Shown: positions 1 to 9,006, counted from the first letter of the stretch. The stretch: 64,000 nt of DNA from WLWS01 sp965243105 (GCA_965243105.1 CBDEUC010000003.1:1984001-2048000); one strand, 5' to 3'. Notes: generated by a model from the sequence alone, not told the origin. Numbers and translations: made by a program.

Positions 1-871
1 CATACTGGCCGATCACCATGAGCACAACGCCTTCCTTGCCCATGATTGCGCCTTTTCCAAACGCAGGCCGGGCCCCCAGTTCTATGTCAGCCACATCCGA
101 AAGCGTCACGCTAACGCCGTTTGCATGGCGTACCACCACGCGACCCAGTTCATCTACATTGTCGGGAAGACCCTCGATACTTAGCGTGAGGCGCTGGTTA
201 CTGTTCTCAATAAAGCCAGCACCAAAAATACCTGTTGCCTGCCGAGCTGCGGCGACTACTTCGTTGACACCGATACCGTAAATTCTGAGCTTGTCTTCGT
301 CCAGCTTGACCTGTAGCTGCTTGACCTCTCCACCAAAAACATTCACATCCGCAACACCCGGCACACTCAGTATGGTTGGAACAAGGTTCCAGTCGACGAT
401 AGACCTCAGCTCCAGCAGGCTGCGTGTTTCAGAGGTGACACCCATGGTCAGGATTGTCGCCGAGGAAGATGCCATGGGAACGGGAATCGCCGGCCCCACG
501 CCCGCAGGCAAATTATTTACCAGCCCGGATAATCTTTCGGAGATAAGCTGGCGGTTACGGTAAATGTCGGTATCTTCCTCAAAGTACACGTTGACCACGG
601 ACAGGCCCTGTATGGATTCGGATCGAATGTGGTCGATTCCAATCAGTCCGGACAGGGCGGTTTCAATTCTCCGGGTTACAAGTACTTCAACCTGCTCGGT
701 GGAATACCCCGGGGCCTCGGTTTGCACCACGATAAGGTTTGGAGAGAACTCCGGGAAAATGTCGAGACCGGCGCGGGATAGCTGGTAAACACTGTAAATT
801 ACCAGCAGCGAGGCAAGCGCGATGACAACACCACGGTAGTTAATTGAAAATCGTACGAGTGCGGAGAGCAT
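1..871 (-). CDS. CzcA-type RND efflux permease, partial (N-terminal 290 residues)
   Basis: Reading the minus strand from the ATG at 871 gives an uninterrupted frame to the window edge, so the C-terminal two thirds are missing. The protein opens with a short cytoplasmic helix and a first membrane segment (about residues 12-30), followed by GLDIFPEFSPN and the motif QTEAPGYSTEQVEVLV. Both are typical of the porter domain of heavy-metal-efflux (HME) RND pumps such as CzcA and CusA. It would be the inner-membrane proton/substrate antiporter of a tripartite pump. It is the last visible gene of an operon that also encodes the outer-membrane factor and the membrane-fusion protein; its start lies 38 bases after the fusion protein's stop. 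The substrate is probably a metal cation, judged from family and neighbours only. The residues that would settle metal specificity lie beyond the window. Confidence 0.88.
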   Translation of the reverse strand, partial: MLSALVRFSINYRGVVIALASLLVIYSVYQLSRAGLDIFPEFSPNLIVVQTEAPGYSTEQVEVLVTRRIETALSGLIGIDHIRSESIQGLSVVNVYFEEDTDIYRNRQLISERLSGLVNNLPAGVGPAIPVPMASSSATILTMGVTSETRSLLELRSIVDWNLVPTILSVPGVADVNVFGGEVKQLQVKLDEDKLRIYGIGVNEVVAAARQATGIFGAGFIENSNQRLTLSIEGLPDNVDELGRVVVRHANGVSVTLSDVADIELGARPAFGKGAIMGKEGVVLMVIGQY

Positions 872-909
872 TATCGGCTAGTGGGCGTGGTTATAAAGGA
901 TACCGCTGG

Positions 910-1977
910 CTAGTCATCGTCCTCGTCCGGTATGGCAAACTTGAACTCCTCTGAGAGTAGTGTCTGCGCGCCACTGACAACTATCTTTTCACCGGTTTGA
1001 AAATTTTCCCTGACCAGCCATGTATTATTGGACTGGACCGGGTCAACCAGGCTGCGCCGTGAAAAAGTTTCTTCATCTTCCTGTACGTACGCCCAGGGTT
1101 TACCGGCATACCAGATAATTGATTCAACAGGAATGTTGATACCTGTCCCGCTAAACCCAGTCCCGGGAAGCCAGGCATATAATCGCATGCCCGTGCGCAG
1201 TCCTTCGGCGGCCGTACGGTAAAGATGTGTCTCCCCCTGTAGAACCTGGTCTGTTGAGGAGGCTTTTGATAAATAGTAAGCCTTCCTCGCTTTTGACCTG
1301 TCATCAACGCGATTTATGAATACAAATGCCTCGTTCTCCGAAAGTTCCTGGTCCGCGCTCAGGGAGAGCAGCACAATAACTTCTTCACGTTTTAACAGGC
1401 GTTGAAAAAGTTCAGATCCGGGCTTTAATGCCAGTGATGTTAATTCATCCCCCCATTTTTGCAGCATGGAGAGCTGCGTTGATTCGAGATCGGTGTCTAC
1501 CGCATTGACCTGTGCGCGCGTTTCCAGCACTTTTGTTCGCGCAGCCTGTAGTTCATTGGTGGAAATGTTGCCTGCTTCTTCGTTTAAAACCTTGAGCTGC
1601 CTGTAGACGGCATCTGCATTTTGCAGGACGGCTTGTAATACCTCGCGCTGAGCCTGTAATTTCAAAAAAACTGCGCGCAAATCAAGCAGGGTATTGATGT
1701 CTACAACATTGGCAAATGCATAATCTTCTGCCTCGAGTTCTATGTCTTCAGTGAGACGTGTCCGGACTCCGGCTGTCTTTTGTGTTTCCGGTGACAGGCG
1801 AACAACCAGCTTGCCATCTATCAGCCCCTGCCTCGCCTCGAGTTCATCGTCGTCGTCATTATCATCGTCATCATCCTCGTCACTTGAAACGATTTCTGAA
1901 ATTTCAAGGCTATCAAGCACAAAAAAAGCTCCACCGCCAAGCAATAGCAGGACCAGGATGAAATATAGTTTATTCAT
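910..1977 (-). CDS. RND efflux membrane-fusion (periplasmic adaptor) protein with poly-Asp linker
   Basis: This 355-residue protein bridges the RND permease and the outer-membrane channel. I chose the ATG at 1977, two bases after the stop of the outer-membrane factor, over an upstream in-frame start that would overlap that gene. Residues 1-20 form one hydrophobic anchor (MNKLYFILVLLLLGGG). Right after it comes an acidic run, DEDDDDDNDDDDE, at about residues 33-45, then an alpha-helical hairpin (about 95-170) rich in Gln, Leu and Ala, and beta-rich domains. The C-terminus is again acidic (PDEDDD). Such Asp-rich linkers are not standard in adaptors and could bind cations; this is inference. The classic lipoyl-domain sequence signature is weak, so family assignment rests on architecture and position between the channel and permease genes. 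Confidence 0.8.
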   Translation of the reverse strand: MNKLYFILVLLLLGGGAFFVLDSLEISEIVSSDEDDDDDNDDDDELEARQGLIDGKLVVRLSPETQKTAGVRTRLTEDIELEAEDYAFANVVDINTLLDLRAVFLKLQAQREVLQAVLQNADAVYRQLKVLNEEAGNISTNELQAARTKVLETRAQVNAVDTDLESTQLSMLQKWGDELTSLALKPGSELFQRLLKREEVIVLLSLSADQELSENEAFVFINRVDDRSKARKAYYLSKASSTDQVLQGETHLYRTAAEGLRTGMRLYAWLPGTGFSGTGINIPVESIIWYAGKPWAYVQEDEETFSRRSLVDPVQSNNTWLVRENFQTGEKIVVSGAQTLLSEEFKFAIPDEDDD

Positions 1978-1979
1978 AG

Positions 1980-3437
1980 TTAAAGGTTTCCACTCAGGCT
2001 GTTCTCCAGGTAATCCAGCCAACGTTCAAACTGGATTGTACTATGAACAGGTATTTGAACTATTTCCTCAAGCGAGATAAGTGCATTCAACCTGGCCAGT
2101 TCCAGCCCAAGTACAGAGAGCCGGGCTCGTAGTGTTTCCAACTGTGAAGTAACCAGGCTTAACCTGTCGGTATAACCGAGTTCATGCTGTCGAACCAGCG
2201 TGGCCTGCCTGCTTTCTAGTTCCTTCACCAGATGATTCGCTTCATTCCAGGAAGCTGAAGCGTTTTGAAATTTCTGATACCTGTTTTTCAGGTTGTTATA
2301 AAGTCGCGTCTGAAGGGCAATGAACTGGCGCTGCTTATATTCTCTTTGAGCAAGAGCCTTTGCAATTTGTCCATCATTATTGTGAAACAAGGGCAAAAAC
2401 CATTGAGCACCGAGGGACCAGATATTATCGCCCTGCTCAAGTACGAAACCCGGTGACAGGTTTACATCGGGATATTGCTTCTCTATTTCAAATTTCAGCG
2501 CGGCCTCAAAGGCCATGTACTCAAACAGCCCGGCCCTGATATCGTAATGTTCGAGCAGGTAAGCATGTGAGTCATTGTCCAGCTCGTCGAGAAACGAGGG
2601 ACGACCAGGTCCGGACGATTCAAACAAGATATTGTCGCGGCTCACTTTCCCGCTTGGCAGGCCGGTCCGGTTACTGAGTTTCTGGAAAGCATCGAGCGTC
2701 ACGGCTTCCTGGCTACTGCGTTCAAGTTTCCATCGCTGCAATTCCAGCCGCGCACTGGACACTTCAAAATGACTGGCCCTGCCCAGGTCAAAACGGCGTT
2801 GTACAAGTTCAAGTCCTTCCTGTAATAACGCTTCCTGCATATCGAGAAGTTCCTGGCGCTTCAAAGCATTTCGATAGGCAACCAGGTCGCGATGCATGCC
2901 GATGTACATAGTCCACGCGTTCTGCTGTACCCGTACACGGGCCGCCTGCTGTTTTGCCTGGGCCTGTGCAATCCTTGCGAGACGCTTGTCTTTTCTCTCG
3001 TAGAGGATCTGTGTAACCAGTCCAAAGGACCAGGGTGTGCCGCGATCTTCGGCGCGGTGTTCAAGTGGAACTGACAGTCGCGGGTTACGGCGTTGTCGAG
3101 CTATATCCGTGTCTGCGTCAAAAATCGCAAGACCAGCCAGCTCCGCTTTCAACTGCGGGTCAAAATACAATCCGGATAGTGTAAGGACATCGATATCCCA
3201 TTGCTGCAGCGGCCAGGGTTCCGTGTCATAGCCGTTTTCATCGAGAAAGGATCTGAAGCCTGCTTCGTCCGGCGCCTTTTCAATTACACTGGCAAAGGAC
3301 GCTTCAGTATCAATGGGGGAAGCAACATAGTCCTGTTTTGCACAGGCACCCAGCAGCAGGCATAACCCGGCCAGTATACTGGCAGGTTGCGTTAATCGAT
3401 TTGTAGTGAAATAAGCCGGTTTATTCTTATAAAACAC
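1980..3437 (-). CDS. TolC-family outer-membrane efflux lipoprotein
   Basis: The 485-residue product is the outer-membrane channel of the tripartite pump. It starts at a GTG (3437); no ATG is available before the signal peptide. Residues 17-32 are hydrophobic and end in the lipobox LLGAC, so the mature protein is probably lipidated at that Cys. The rest is long, Gln/Arg/Leu-rich helices arranged as two repeats (about 130-240 and 330-460), as in the outer-membrane efflux protein family. Its stop is two bases from the adaptor start, implying translational coupling. Upstream on the same strand is the PepSY gene. No clear Shine-Dalgarno precedes the GTG, so the start is the least certain part. Confidence 0.85.
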   Translation of the reverse strand: MFYKNKPAYFTTNRLTQPASILAGLCLLLGACAKQDYVASPIDTEASFASVIEKAPDEAGFRSFLDENGYDTEPWPLQQWDIDVLTLSGLYFDPQLKAELAGLAIFDADTDIARQRRNPRLSVPLEHRAEDRGTPWSFGLVTQILYERKDKRLARIAQAQAKQQAARVRVQQNAWTMYIGMHRDLVAYRNALKRQELLDMQEALLQEGLELVQRRFDLGRASHFEVSSARLELQRWKLERSSQEAVTLDAFQKLSNRTGLPSGKVSRDNILFESSGPGRPSFLDELDNDSHAYLLEHYDIRAGLFEYMAFEAALKFEIEKQYPDVNLSPGFVLEQGDNIWSLGAQWFLPLFHNNDGQIAKALAQREYKQRQFIALQTRLYNNLKNRYQKFQNASASWNEANHLVKELESRQATLVRQHELGYTDRLSLVTSQLETLRARLSVLGLELARLNALISLEEIVQIPVHSTIQFERWLDYLENSLSGNL

Positions 3438-3491
3438 GCTTTTACATATATCAGGCAGGCTTGATCTGCCGATAATAAATGTAATACAGCG

Positions 3492-4013
3492 CTATTCATA
3501 GCCGATCTGCCATATTTCACGTGTTTCCTCGTGTATCTCCCCCGTGGCTGCGTCTATTTCAATTTTCATTTCTTTGCCATTTTCAGTGGCAATATCAAAT
3601 TCATAAACCGCTCTGCCGTCTTCCTCGAGTTCAAACTCAATCTCGATAATTTCACCGGGATATAAACCAAGACCGATCTCTTTTGCCTTTGCCAGGTGTA
3701 TTTTCATGTATTCACGAAAGCGAGGATCATTAGTGCCCAGGGCTTCTTCTTCAATCTCGACTATCTTCGCCGTGGCTACGTCGCACTCAATGTCCCAGTC
3801 CTTATTCTCACTATCGCGGATGTCAAATTCGTAAATTTCTTTTTCATCTTCCTGTTTTAATTCTATCTTGATGACATGTCCCGCTTTAACAGCCAGTGCA
3901 GCCTCGCGACAGGCGTCAAGGTTTGGGTGAATAACCTGTCCATCGGTGCCGAAGCAAAATGATGGAACAAGGAAAAAAAGAAGCAGGGTGTAATAAAGTT
4001 GTGTTGGCTGCAT
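3492..4013 (-). CDS. Secreted tandem PepSY-domain protein
   Basis: A 173-residue protein with a cleavable signal peptide (residues 1-22, ending SFCFG). Two PepSY-like repeats follow. The first is about residues 32-90, with ALAVKAGHVIKIELKQE and YEFDIRDSENKDWDIECD; the second is about 105-165, with AKEIGLGLYPGEIIEIEFE and YEFDIATENGKEMKIEID. Each has the typical order of helix, strand with G-x-I-x-x-I-E, then Y-x-F-D-I and a D-x-x-T-G-E/K-I end. It is very acidic. PepSY proteins are thought to be periplasmic modulators or inhibitors. Placed first in the efflux operon, it may sense or buffer cations or tune the pump; that is inference from context. The start is the ATG at 4013. Confidence 0.75.
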   Translation of the reverse strand: MQPTQLYYTLLLFFLVPSFCFGTDGQVIHPNLDACREAALAVKAGHVIKIELKQEDEKEIYEFDIRDSENKDWDIECDVATAKIVEIEEEALGTNDPRFREYMKIHLAKAKEIGLGLYPGEIIEIEFELEEDGRAVYEFDIATENGKEMKIEIDAATGEIHEETREIWQIGYE

Positions 4014-4132
4014 GATAATCGAGCGAATAATATTTCAGCCGGAATATTAAGGCAGTAACGAAAAACTACATTGGGAAACTTTCCTGTTTATCGGGTGAAT
4101 AATTAATGTCTTCGAGCTCCAGCTAGCGGAGT

Positions 4133-5644
4133 CTAAAACAGGACCTCGATGACGTAATAGCTCAATACGGTAATCACGATTATTCCTGAAATGTTTAGCC
4201 AGATACCGGCCCTGGCCATTTGCGGAATACGCAATTTTCCCGATCCAAAAACAATGGCATTGGGTGGTGTCGCCACCGGGAGCATGAAGGCACAACTGGC
4301 TGCAATAGTGGCAGGCAGGATGATGGACACGGGGGCAATATCCAGGCCCACTGCCATTGCGGCGAACATTGGGACAAGGGCTGTTGTCGTAGCCGTGTTA
4401 CTGGTGAGCTCGGTAAGGAAGATAATAAAACTCACAACTGCAAGACTCATTAGTAATGGGTGAACTGTTCCCAGCCCGCTGAGGTAACTTGCAAGCAACT
4501 CGCTGACACCATTATTACTTATGGCCATGGCCAGTGAAATTCCACCACCAAGGAGAATGATAATACCCCATGGGATTTTGACGGCTGTTTCCCAATCAAT
4601 AAGGAACTCCTTTTTCTTGATGTCGCTGGGAATGACGAAAAGTAACAGCGCTGCGATTATGGCAATTCCACTGTCACTAAGATGTTGAAGTGCTGGCAGC
4701 TTTACAAGAAGAGGGCGGAACATCCAGCAGAATGCAGTGAAAAGGAATACACAAAGAGTCAAGCGTGCACCCATTTCCCACCGCTCCGGTTTGCTATCAA
4801 GGACATCGTCGGATATTGACTCATTATCAACCGGGTAAATAAAACGAGTCAGTAGAAACCAGGCCAGGGGTACAAACAGCGCAACAAAGGGCACGCCAAA
4901 GGTCATCCATTGAATAAAGGAAATCTTTATATCCAGCTCGCTTTCCAGGAAAGAAGCAGTAAATATGTTTGGCACCGTGCCAACGATAGTGCCGGTGCCC
5001 CCAATCGATGATGCATAGGCGATTCCCAGCAAAAGGCACAGAGACAGGTTAGGCTTGTCCGGGAACTGGTTTTCGTAAATGGCCAGCACACTCAGTGCAA
5101 TTGGAAGCATGACAAGTGTCGTTGCTGTATTTGTGATCCACATGCTCATCACCGCGCAGACAAACATGAAGCCACCAACGATTTTTTGCGGTGATGTGCC
5201 AATCGTACGTAGTACGGTTAGTGCAAAGCGCTTGTGTAAATTCCAGCGTTCAAGTGCCAGCGCCAGCATGAAGCCGCCGACAAAAAGGAAAATTAGTGGG
5301 TGTGCATAGCCCAGTGCGGCTTCCTTCATGGTTCGAGCCCCGGCAAGTGGCAACACGGCAAGCGGCAGCAGGGCCGTGGCATAGATGGGAATGGATTCCC
5401 CCAGCCACCAGGCAGCCATCCAGCAGGCCAGGGCAGCAGTCACTCTTCCCGCGTGGCCAATGTTGACTATCTCGTTATCAAGACCGGTGAATGAAGCTGG
5501 AACCACGAGGTAAATCACCATGCCCAGCAGGGGACCACCAAGCAGGGTAATCCACCGAAAATTATTAACCAGGGTAATAAACAATGTGTGTACCGTGAAT
5601 GGGAGTTTGTGATAGAAAAGATAATCAGATAATACACAATTCAC
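4133..5644 (-). CDS. DASS/SLC13-family sodium:anion (dicarboxylate) symporter
   Basis: A 12-or-so helix membrane protein of about 480-500 residues. It carries two copies of the DASS substrate-binding signature: SMWITNTATTLVMLP in the first half and FLTELTSNTATTTALVP in the second. These Ser-Asn-Thr motifs bind sodium and carboxylate. Further family hallmarks are GTGTIVGTVPN and FMLPVATPPNAIVFG. It should import di- or tricarboxylates or sulfate. The start is unresolved. The frame stays open into the divergent aminotransferase gene, so the real start must be near 5644 (GTG, used here) or 5584 (TTG, directly before the first membrane helix). Neither has a convincing ribosome-binding site. It converges with nothing downstream; the PepSY gene follows on the same strand after 119 bases. 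Confidence 0.85.
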   Translation of the reverse strand: MNCVLSDYLFYHKLPFTVHTLFITLVNNFRWITLLGGPLLGMVIYLVVPASFTGLDNEIVNIGHAGRVTAALACWMAAWWLGESIPIYATALLPLAVLPLAGARTMKEAALGYAHPLIFLFVGGFMLALALERWNLHKRFALTVLRTIGTSPQKIVGGFMFVCAVMSMWITNTATTLVMLPIALSVLAIYENQFPDKPNLSLCLLLGIAYASSIGGTGTIVGTVPNIFTASFLESELDIKISFIQWMTFGVPFVALFVPLAWFLLTRFIYPVDNESISDDVLDSKPERWEMGARLTLCVFLFTAFCWMFRPLLVKLPALQHLSDSGIAIIAALLLFVIPSDIKKKEFLIDWETAVKIPWGIIILLGGGISLAMAISNNGVSELLASYLSGLGTVHPLLMSLAVVSFIIFLTELTSNTATTTALVPMFAAMAVGLDIAPVSIILPATIAASCAFMLPVATPPNAIVFGSGKLRIPQMARAGIWLNISGIIVITVLSYYVIEVLF

Positions 5645-5648
5645 GGAA

Positions 5649-6857
5649 ATGACTGAAATATCGGAAAGGGCCAGGCAGCTGGGAACAGAGAACGCGTTTG
5701 CTGTTCTTTCGAATATTGAAACCTTGCGCAAGCAGGGCCGCGATATCATATCGTTCTGTATAGGCCAGCCTGACTTTCCAACACCGGAACACGCCTGCAA
5801 TGCTGCCATCACGGCGATGCATGAAGGAAATACGGGCTACACGGAGTCGGCGGGAATTGCCGGGCTGAGAAAAGCTGTGGCAGCCCATGTTTCCCGTTCA
5901 CGACATATAAATGTTGAAGAAGACGAGGTGGTGTGCGGGGCGGGAGCAAAACCCTTCATCGAGTATACCATCCAGGCTGTCACGGATTACGGACAGGGAC
6001 ACGAGGTAATTTACCCGGTGCCTGGTTTCCCGGTATATGAAAACCAGGTCTCTCACCAGGGCGCAGTCGCGGTACCGTTATCGGTTCCAGCGAGGCCGGA
6101 TGAAAAGCGGGAGCTCGATGAACTGGAATCAAGGATTAACGATAACACCCGCCTGTTAATAATAAACAGCCCCCATAATCCCAGTGGACGGGTATACAGT
6201 CGACGCTTTCTGGAAGCAATTGCTGAAATGATCAGGAACAGGGAGAGTATATGGGTGTTGTCCGATGAGCCTTACTCGGCCTTTGTTTACGATGATGATT
6301 TTGCCAGTATCGCCTCGGTCAGGGGTATGCAGGAAAGAACCGTTATCGTCGATTCCGTTTCCAAGACCTACTCGATGACAGGCTGGCGTGTTGGCTACGC
6401 GGTAAACAGCTTACTGGCCGACGTGTTTTCCAGAATGGTGACAAACACAAGTTCATGTTCAGCTCATCCGAACCAGTACGCAGCGATCGCCGCTCTGTCG
6501 GGCCCGCAGGAAAGTGTGGACGAGATGCGCAGGGTGTTTAAAGCACGCCGGGATCATATAGTCTCGAGTTTAAACAAGCTGGAAGGAGTTGAATGCCTGG
6601 TGCCCGCGGGCGCGTTCTATGCATGGCCGGATGTTACCGGTCTCTGCAAGACATTAAATATACCCGGTAGCGCTGCACTTGCGCGTCGACTGCTGCAGGA
6701 GGCGGGTGTTGCCGTACTGGCTGATGCCCATTTTTGTAAACCGGGAGACGCTGGCCGACAGCATTTACGATTTTCCTACGCCTGCTCCATGGAAGATATC
6801 GACAGAGGAATAGAGCGTATTGGCAGGTTTATTTCTGACGCAAAACAGAAGAGATGA
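5649..6857 (+). CDS. PLP-dependent aminotransferase, class I/II (AspB-like)
   Basis: A 402-residue fold-type I aminotransferase. Visible hallmarks are CIGQPDFPTP near residue 37, PVPGFPVYE near 123, NSPHNPSG at 173-180, SDEPYS at 205-210 (Asp and Tyr contacting PLP) and the Schiff-base lysine K239 in SVSKTYSMTGWRVGY, with R247 as a likely phosphate contact. It resembles the AspB/Ib subgroup that handles aspartate, aromatic or branched 2-amino acids; the substrate cannot be read from sequence. Only four bases separate it from the following deiodinase-like gene, so the two are almost certainly co-transcribed. It begins four to five bases from the divergent transporter frame, which leaves very little room for separate promoters. 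Confidence 0.9.
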   Translation: MTEISERARQLGTENAFAVLSNIETLRKQGRDIISFCIGQPDFPTPEHACNAAITAMHEGNTGYTESAGIAGLRKAVAAHVSRSRHINVEEDEVVCGAGAKPFIEYTIQAVTDYGQGHEVIYPVPGFPVYENQVSHQGAVAVPLSVPARPDEKRELDELESRINDNTRLLIINSPHNPSGRVYSRRFLEAIAEMIRNRESIWVLSDEPYSAFVYDDDFASIASVRGMQERTVIVDSVSKTYSMTGWRVGYAVNSLLADVFSRMVTNTSSCSAHPNQYAAIAALSGPQESVDEMRRVFKARRDHIVSSLNKLEGVECLVPAGAFYAWPDVTGLCKTLNIPGSAALARRLLQEAGVAVLADAHFCKPGDAGRQHLRFSYACSMEDIDRGIERIGRFISDAKQKR

Positions 6858-6861
6858 AGCG

Positions 6862-7581
6862 ATGACTGACAAGACAGAATACCAGCGAATGTATCCGGAC
6901 TTGCCTGAACCGGTATACGAGCCCTTGCAGTTCAAGCGATATTCACAGGAACAAATGCTGCAACGAGCCAGGGGTTGGTATGAGGAATGTAACGAAAGAC
7001 GAACGACCCGGCATTTTTCCGATGAATCTGTGCCCCGTGAACTGATTGAGTATGCGATAAAAACCGCGGGCACTGCCCCCTCGGGAGCACATGTCCAGCC
7101 GTGGAAATACGTGGCCATTGATGACCAGGGATTGAAGGAAAAGATCCGCGCTGCTACAGAAGAGGAGGAGTATAAAACATATACCGAGCGCATGAGTGAC
7201 GACTGGCGACTTGCACTGGCGAGGCTGGGTACGGACTGGGTGAAGGAGCATATCACTGACGCGCCCTGGGTAGTGGTGCTTTTTAAGGAACGCTACAGGG
7301 TCGACAGCGATGGTTCAAAAATAAAAAATTATTATGTAGAGGAAAGCGTGGGAATCAGCGCGGGGTTTTTTATTTCCGCAGTCCATCATATGGGGCTTAC
7401 AACGCTGACACATACACCAAATCCCATGGGTTTTCTTGGCGAGTTACTTGGTCGGCCGGCTAACGAAACGGCGGTATTACTTTTACCCGTTGGCTACCCT
7501 GCCGGGGACGCAAAAGTCCCCAGTCTCGAGAGAAAGTCGCTCGAGGAGATAGTGCAATGGAATGCTATTAACGATGAGTAG
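6862..7581 (+). CDS. Iodotyrosine-deiodinase-like nitroreductase-fold flavoprotein
   Basis: A 239-residue FMN protein of the nitroreductase superfamily, starting at the ATG 6862 after a purine-rich GAGATGAAGC. The FMN-contact segment is NERRTTRHFS (44-53) and APSGAHVQPWKYV (72-84). The lid region EEEEYKTYTERM followed by WVKEH matches the animal deiodinase pattern from memory. E103, Y107 and K128 fall at the positions that clamp the zwitterion of halotyrosine in that family. The C-terminal part (LGRP, LLLPVGYP, VPSLERKSLEEI) also follows it closely. The reaction would be reductive removal of iodide, bromide or chloride from halotyrosines. It is encoded directly after an aminotransferase. A plain nitroreductase is less likely given the conserved lid triad, but activity is inferred. 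Confidence 0.8.
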   Translation: MTDKTEYQRMYPDLPEPVYEPLQFKRYSQEQMLQRARGWYEECNERRTTRHFSDESVPRELIEYAIKTAGTAPSGAHVQPWKYVAIDDQGLKEKIRAATEEEEYKTYTERMSDDWRLALARLGTDWVKEHITDAPWVVVLFKERYRVDSDGSKIKNYYVEESVGISAGFFISAVHHMGLTTLTHTPNPMGFLGELLGRPANETAVLLLPVGYPAGDAKVPSLERKSLEEIVQWNAINDE

Positions 7582-7586
7582 ATTGA

Positions 7587-8822
7587 TCAGTCGTTTTGCA
7601 GGCTGGTCTCGATCCTGATCTCATTATGCAGGGTGAGATGCACCGGGCAACGATCGGCTATCTCAAGTAAGCGCTGTCGTTCGGATTCATCAAGAGATCC
7701 ATCCATTGAAATCGTTTTCCTGATGACGTCAATAAAACCTTCGGACTTTTCGCAATCCTCACAGTCCTCGGCGTGAATTCGCTCATGCTGCAACATGACT
7801 TTGACATCATCCAGGGCCAATTTTTTTCGATTGGCGTACATACGCATTGTCATGGAGGTGCATGCACCAAGAGCCGCCAGCAGTAACTCGTAGGGGTTTG
7901 CGCCGAGGTTTGCTCCGCCCACACTTGTAGGCTCATCGGCGATGAGTTGATGATGCTCGGTATAAATACGGCGTGTGAAATCCCTGTTTTGCTCCGTCAC
8001 CAGGACCTGGCCTGGTCCAACACTCGGTGCTGTGCCGGAAGAGGCTTCATGCCTTGTTTCATCAAGCTGCAGGTAGCGTGTCGCCCAGCTGGCAATGACA
8101 CTTGATACATATTCAGAATCCTGGCGTCGGGATAGCAGGTGATCGGCTTTCTCCAGCGAGATAAAGCTTTTTGGGTGACGAGCTGCGGTATAGATCTTTG
8201 CTGCCTCATCGATACTGACCGTTTCATCCACCGGTGAATGGAAAATAAGCAGCGCCCTGTTTAGCCTGGCGATGTGAGCGGTATCGTTATAGCTGTTAAT
8301 GTCCTCGATAAACTGCTTCTTGATGGTGAAATTTCGGCCCGCGAGGTCCACCATGGCTTCATCATTCTCCAGTATTTCCTGCTTTGCATTCGCAAACAGG
8401 TGTTCAACGTGGTGGGCAGTTGATGGAGCACCAATCGTGACAACAGCTTTCACTGAATTGAGCAGGTGTGCCGCTGCCAGCACCGCCGCGCCACCGAGGC
8501 TGTGTCCGATAAGCATTACCGGGGCAGCGTGTTCCCGCTCAAGGTACTGTGCTGCCGCCACCAGGTCCTGGACATTGGAGGAGAAATTGGTGTTGGCGAA
8601 ATCACCATCGCTGTTGCCAAGCCCGGTAAAGTCAAAGCGCAGAACTGCGATTCCCTTTTCAGCAAGACCGCGGGTAATCCTTGAAGCCGCGGCGATATCT
8701 TTTGAGCAGGTAAAGCAATGTGCAAACAGGGCAAAGGCTACCGGTGTTTCTTCGGGTGTTTCCAGCAGACCGGAAAGGCTTTCACCCTGCTTGTTTTGAA
8801 AACTGGCTTTGATTCTTGGCAT
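7587..8822 (-). CDS. Bifunctional alpha/beta-hydrolase plus OsmC-family peroxidase fusion
   Basis: A 411-residue two-domain protein. Residues 1-255 form an alpha/beta hydrolase, with oxyanion region FAHCFTCSKD, nucleophile elbow GHSLGG and a late acid/His pair (PVDETV, KADHLL). Residues 280-411 form an OsmC/Ohr domain with one Cys in LGACTSMTMRMYANR and a second in ADRCPVH, the pair that reduces organic hydroperoxides. The fusion is a known arrangement in proteobacteria; it may couple ester or acyl hydrolysis with peroxide reduction. The ATG at 8822 was chosen because residues before it in the longer frame are not part of the fold. Transcribed away from the PQQ dehydrogenase and convergent with the deiodinase-like gene, five bases apart. 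Confidence 0.88.
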   Translation of the reverse strand: MPRIKASFQNKQGESLSGLLETPEETPVAFALFAHCFTCSKDIAAASRITRGLAEKGIAVLRFDFTGLGNSDGDFANTNFSSNVQDLVAAAQYLEREHAAPVMLIGHSLGGAAVLAAAHLLNSVKAVVTIGAPSTAHHVEHLFANAKQEILENDEAMVDLAGRNFTIKKQFIEDINSYNDTAHIARLNRALLIFHSPVDETVSIDEAAKIYTAARHPKSFISLEKADHLLSRRQDSEYVSSVIASWATRYLQLDETRHEASSGTAPSVGPGQVLVTEQNRDFTRRIYTEHHQLIADEPTSVGGANLGANPYELLLAALGACTSMTMRMYANRKKLALDDVKVMLQHERIHAEDCEDCEKSEGFIDVIRKTISMDGSLDESERQRLLEIADRCPVHLTLHNEIRIETSLQND

Positions 8823-9006
8823 CGTGAAGGATCTCTTGTTGAATGGGTGTAATCGCGCCTTTTGTACGCCGCGCAGTATATTCATGGATAGATAAATCCA
8901 GCATTAGTTCCATGCCTGCCAGCAGCGCGAAAAAGAGCATTGTTGCGGAGCACCAGTGCTGTTGATATGTTACTACCCTCAAGCCCGCACACTGGAGCAT
9001 ATTACA

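Noticed and set aside
1742..2080. Ser-rich plus-strand open frame
   Set aside because: It is the antisense of the poly-Asp linker of the adaptor gene; the Ser run is simply the complement of GAY codons.
5645..5812. N-terminal extension of the DASS transporter
   Set aside because: It is antisense to the well-conserved aminotransferase N-terminus and encodes no membrane segment or family motif.
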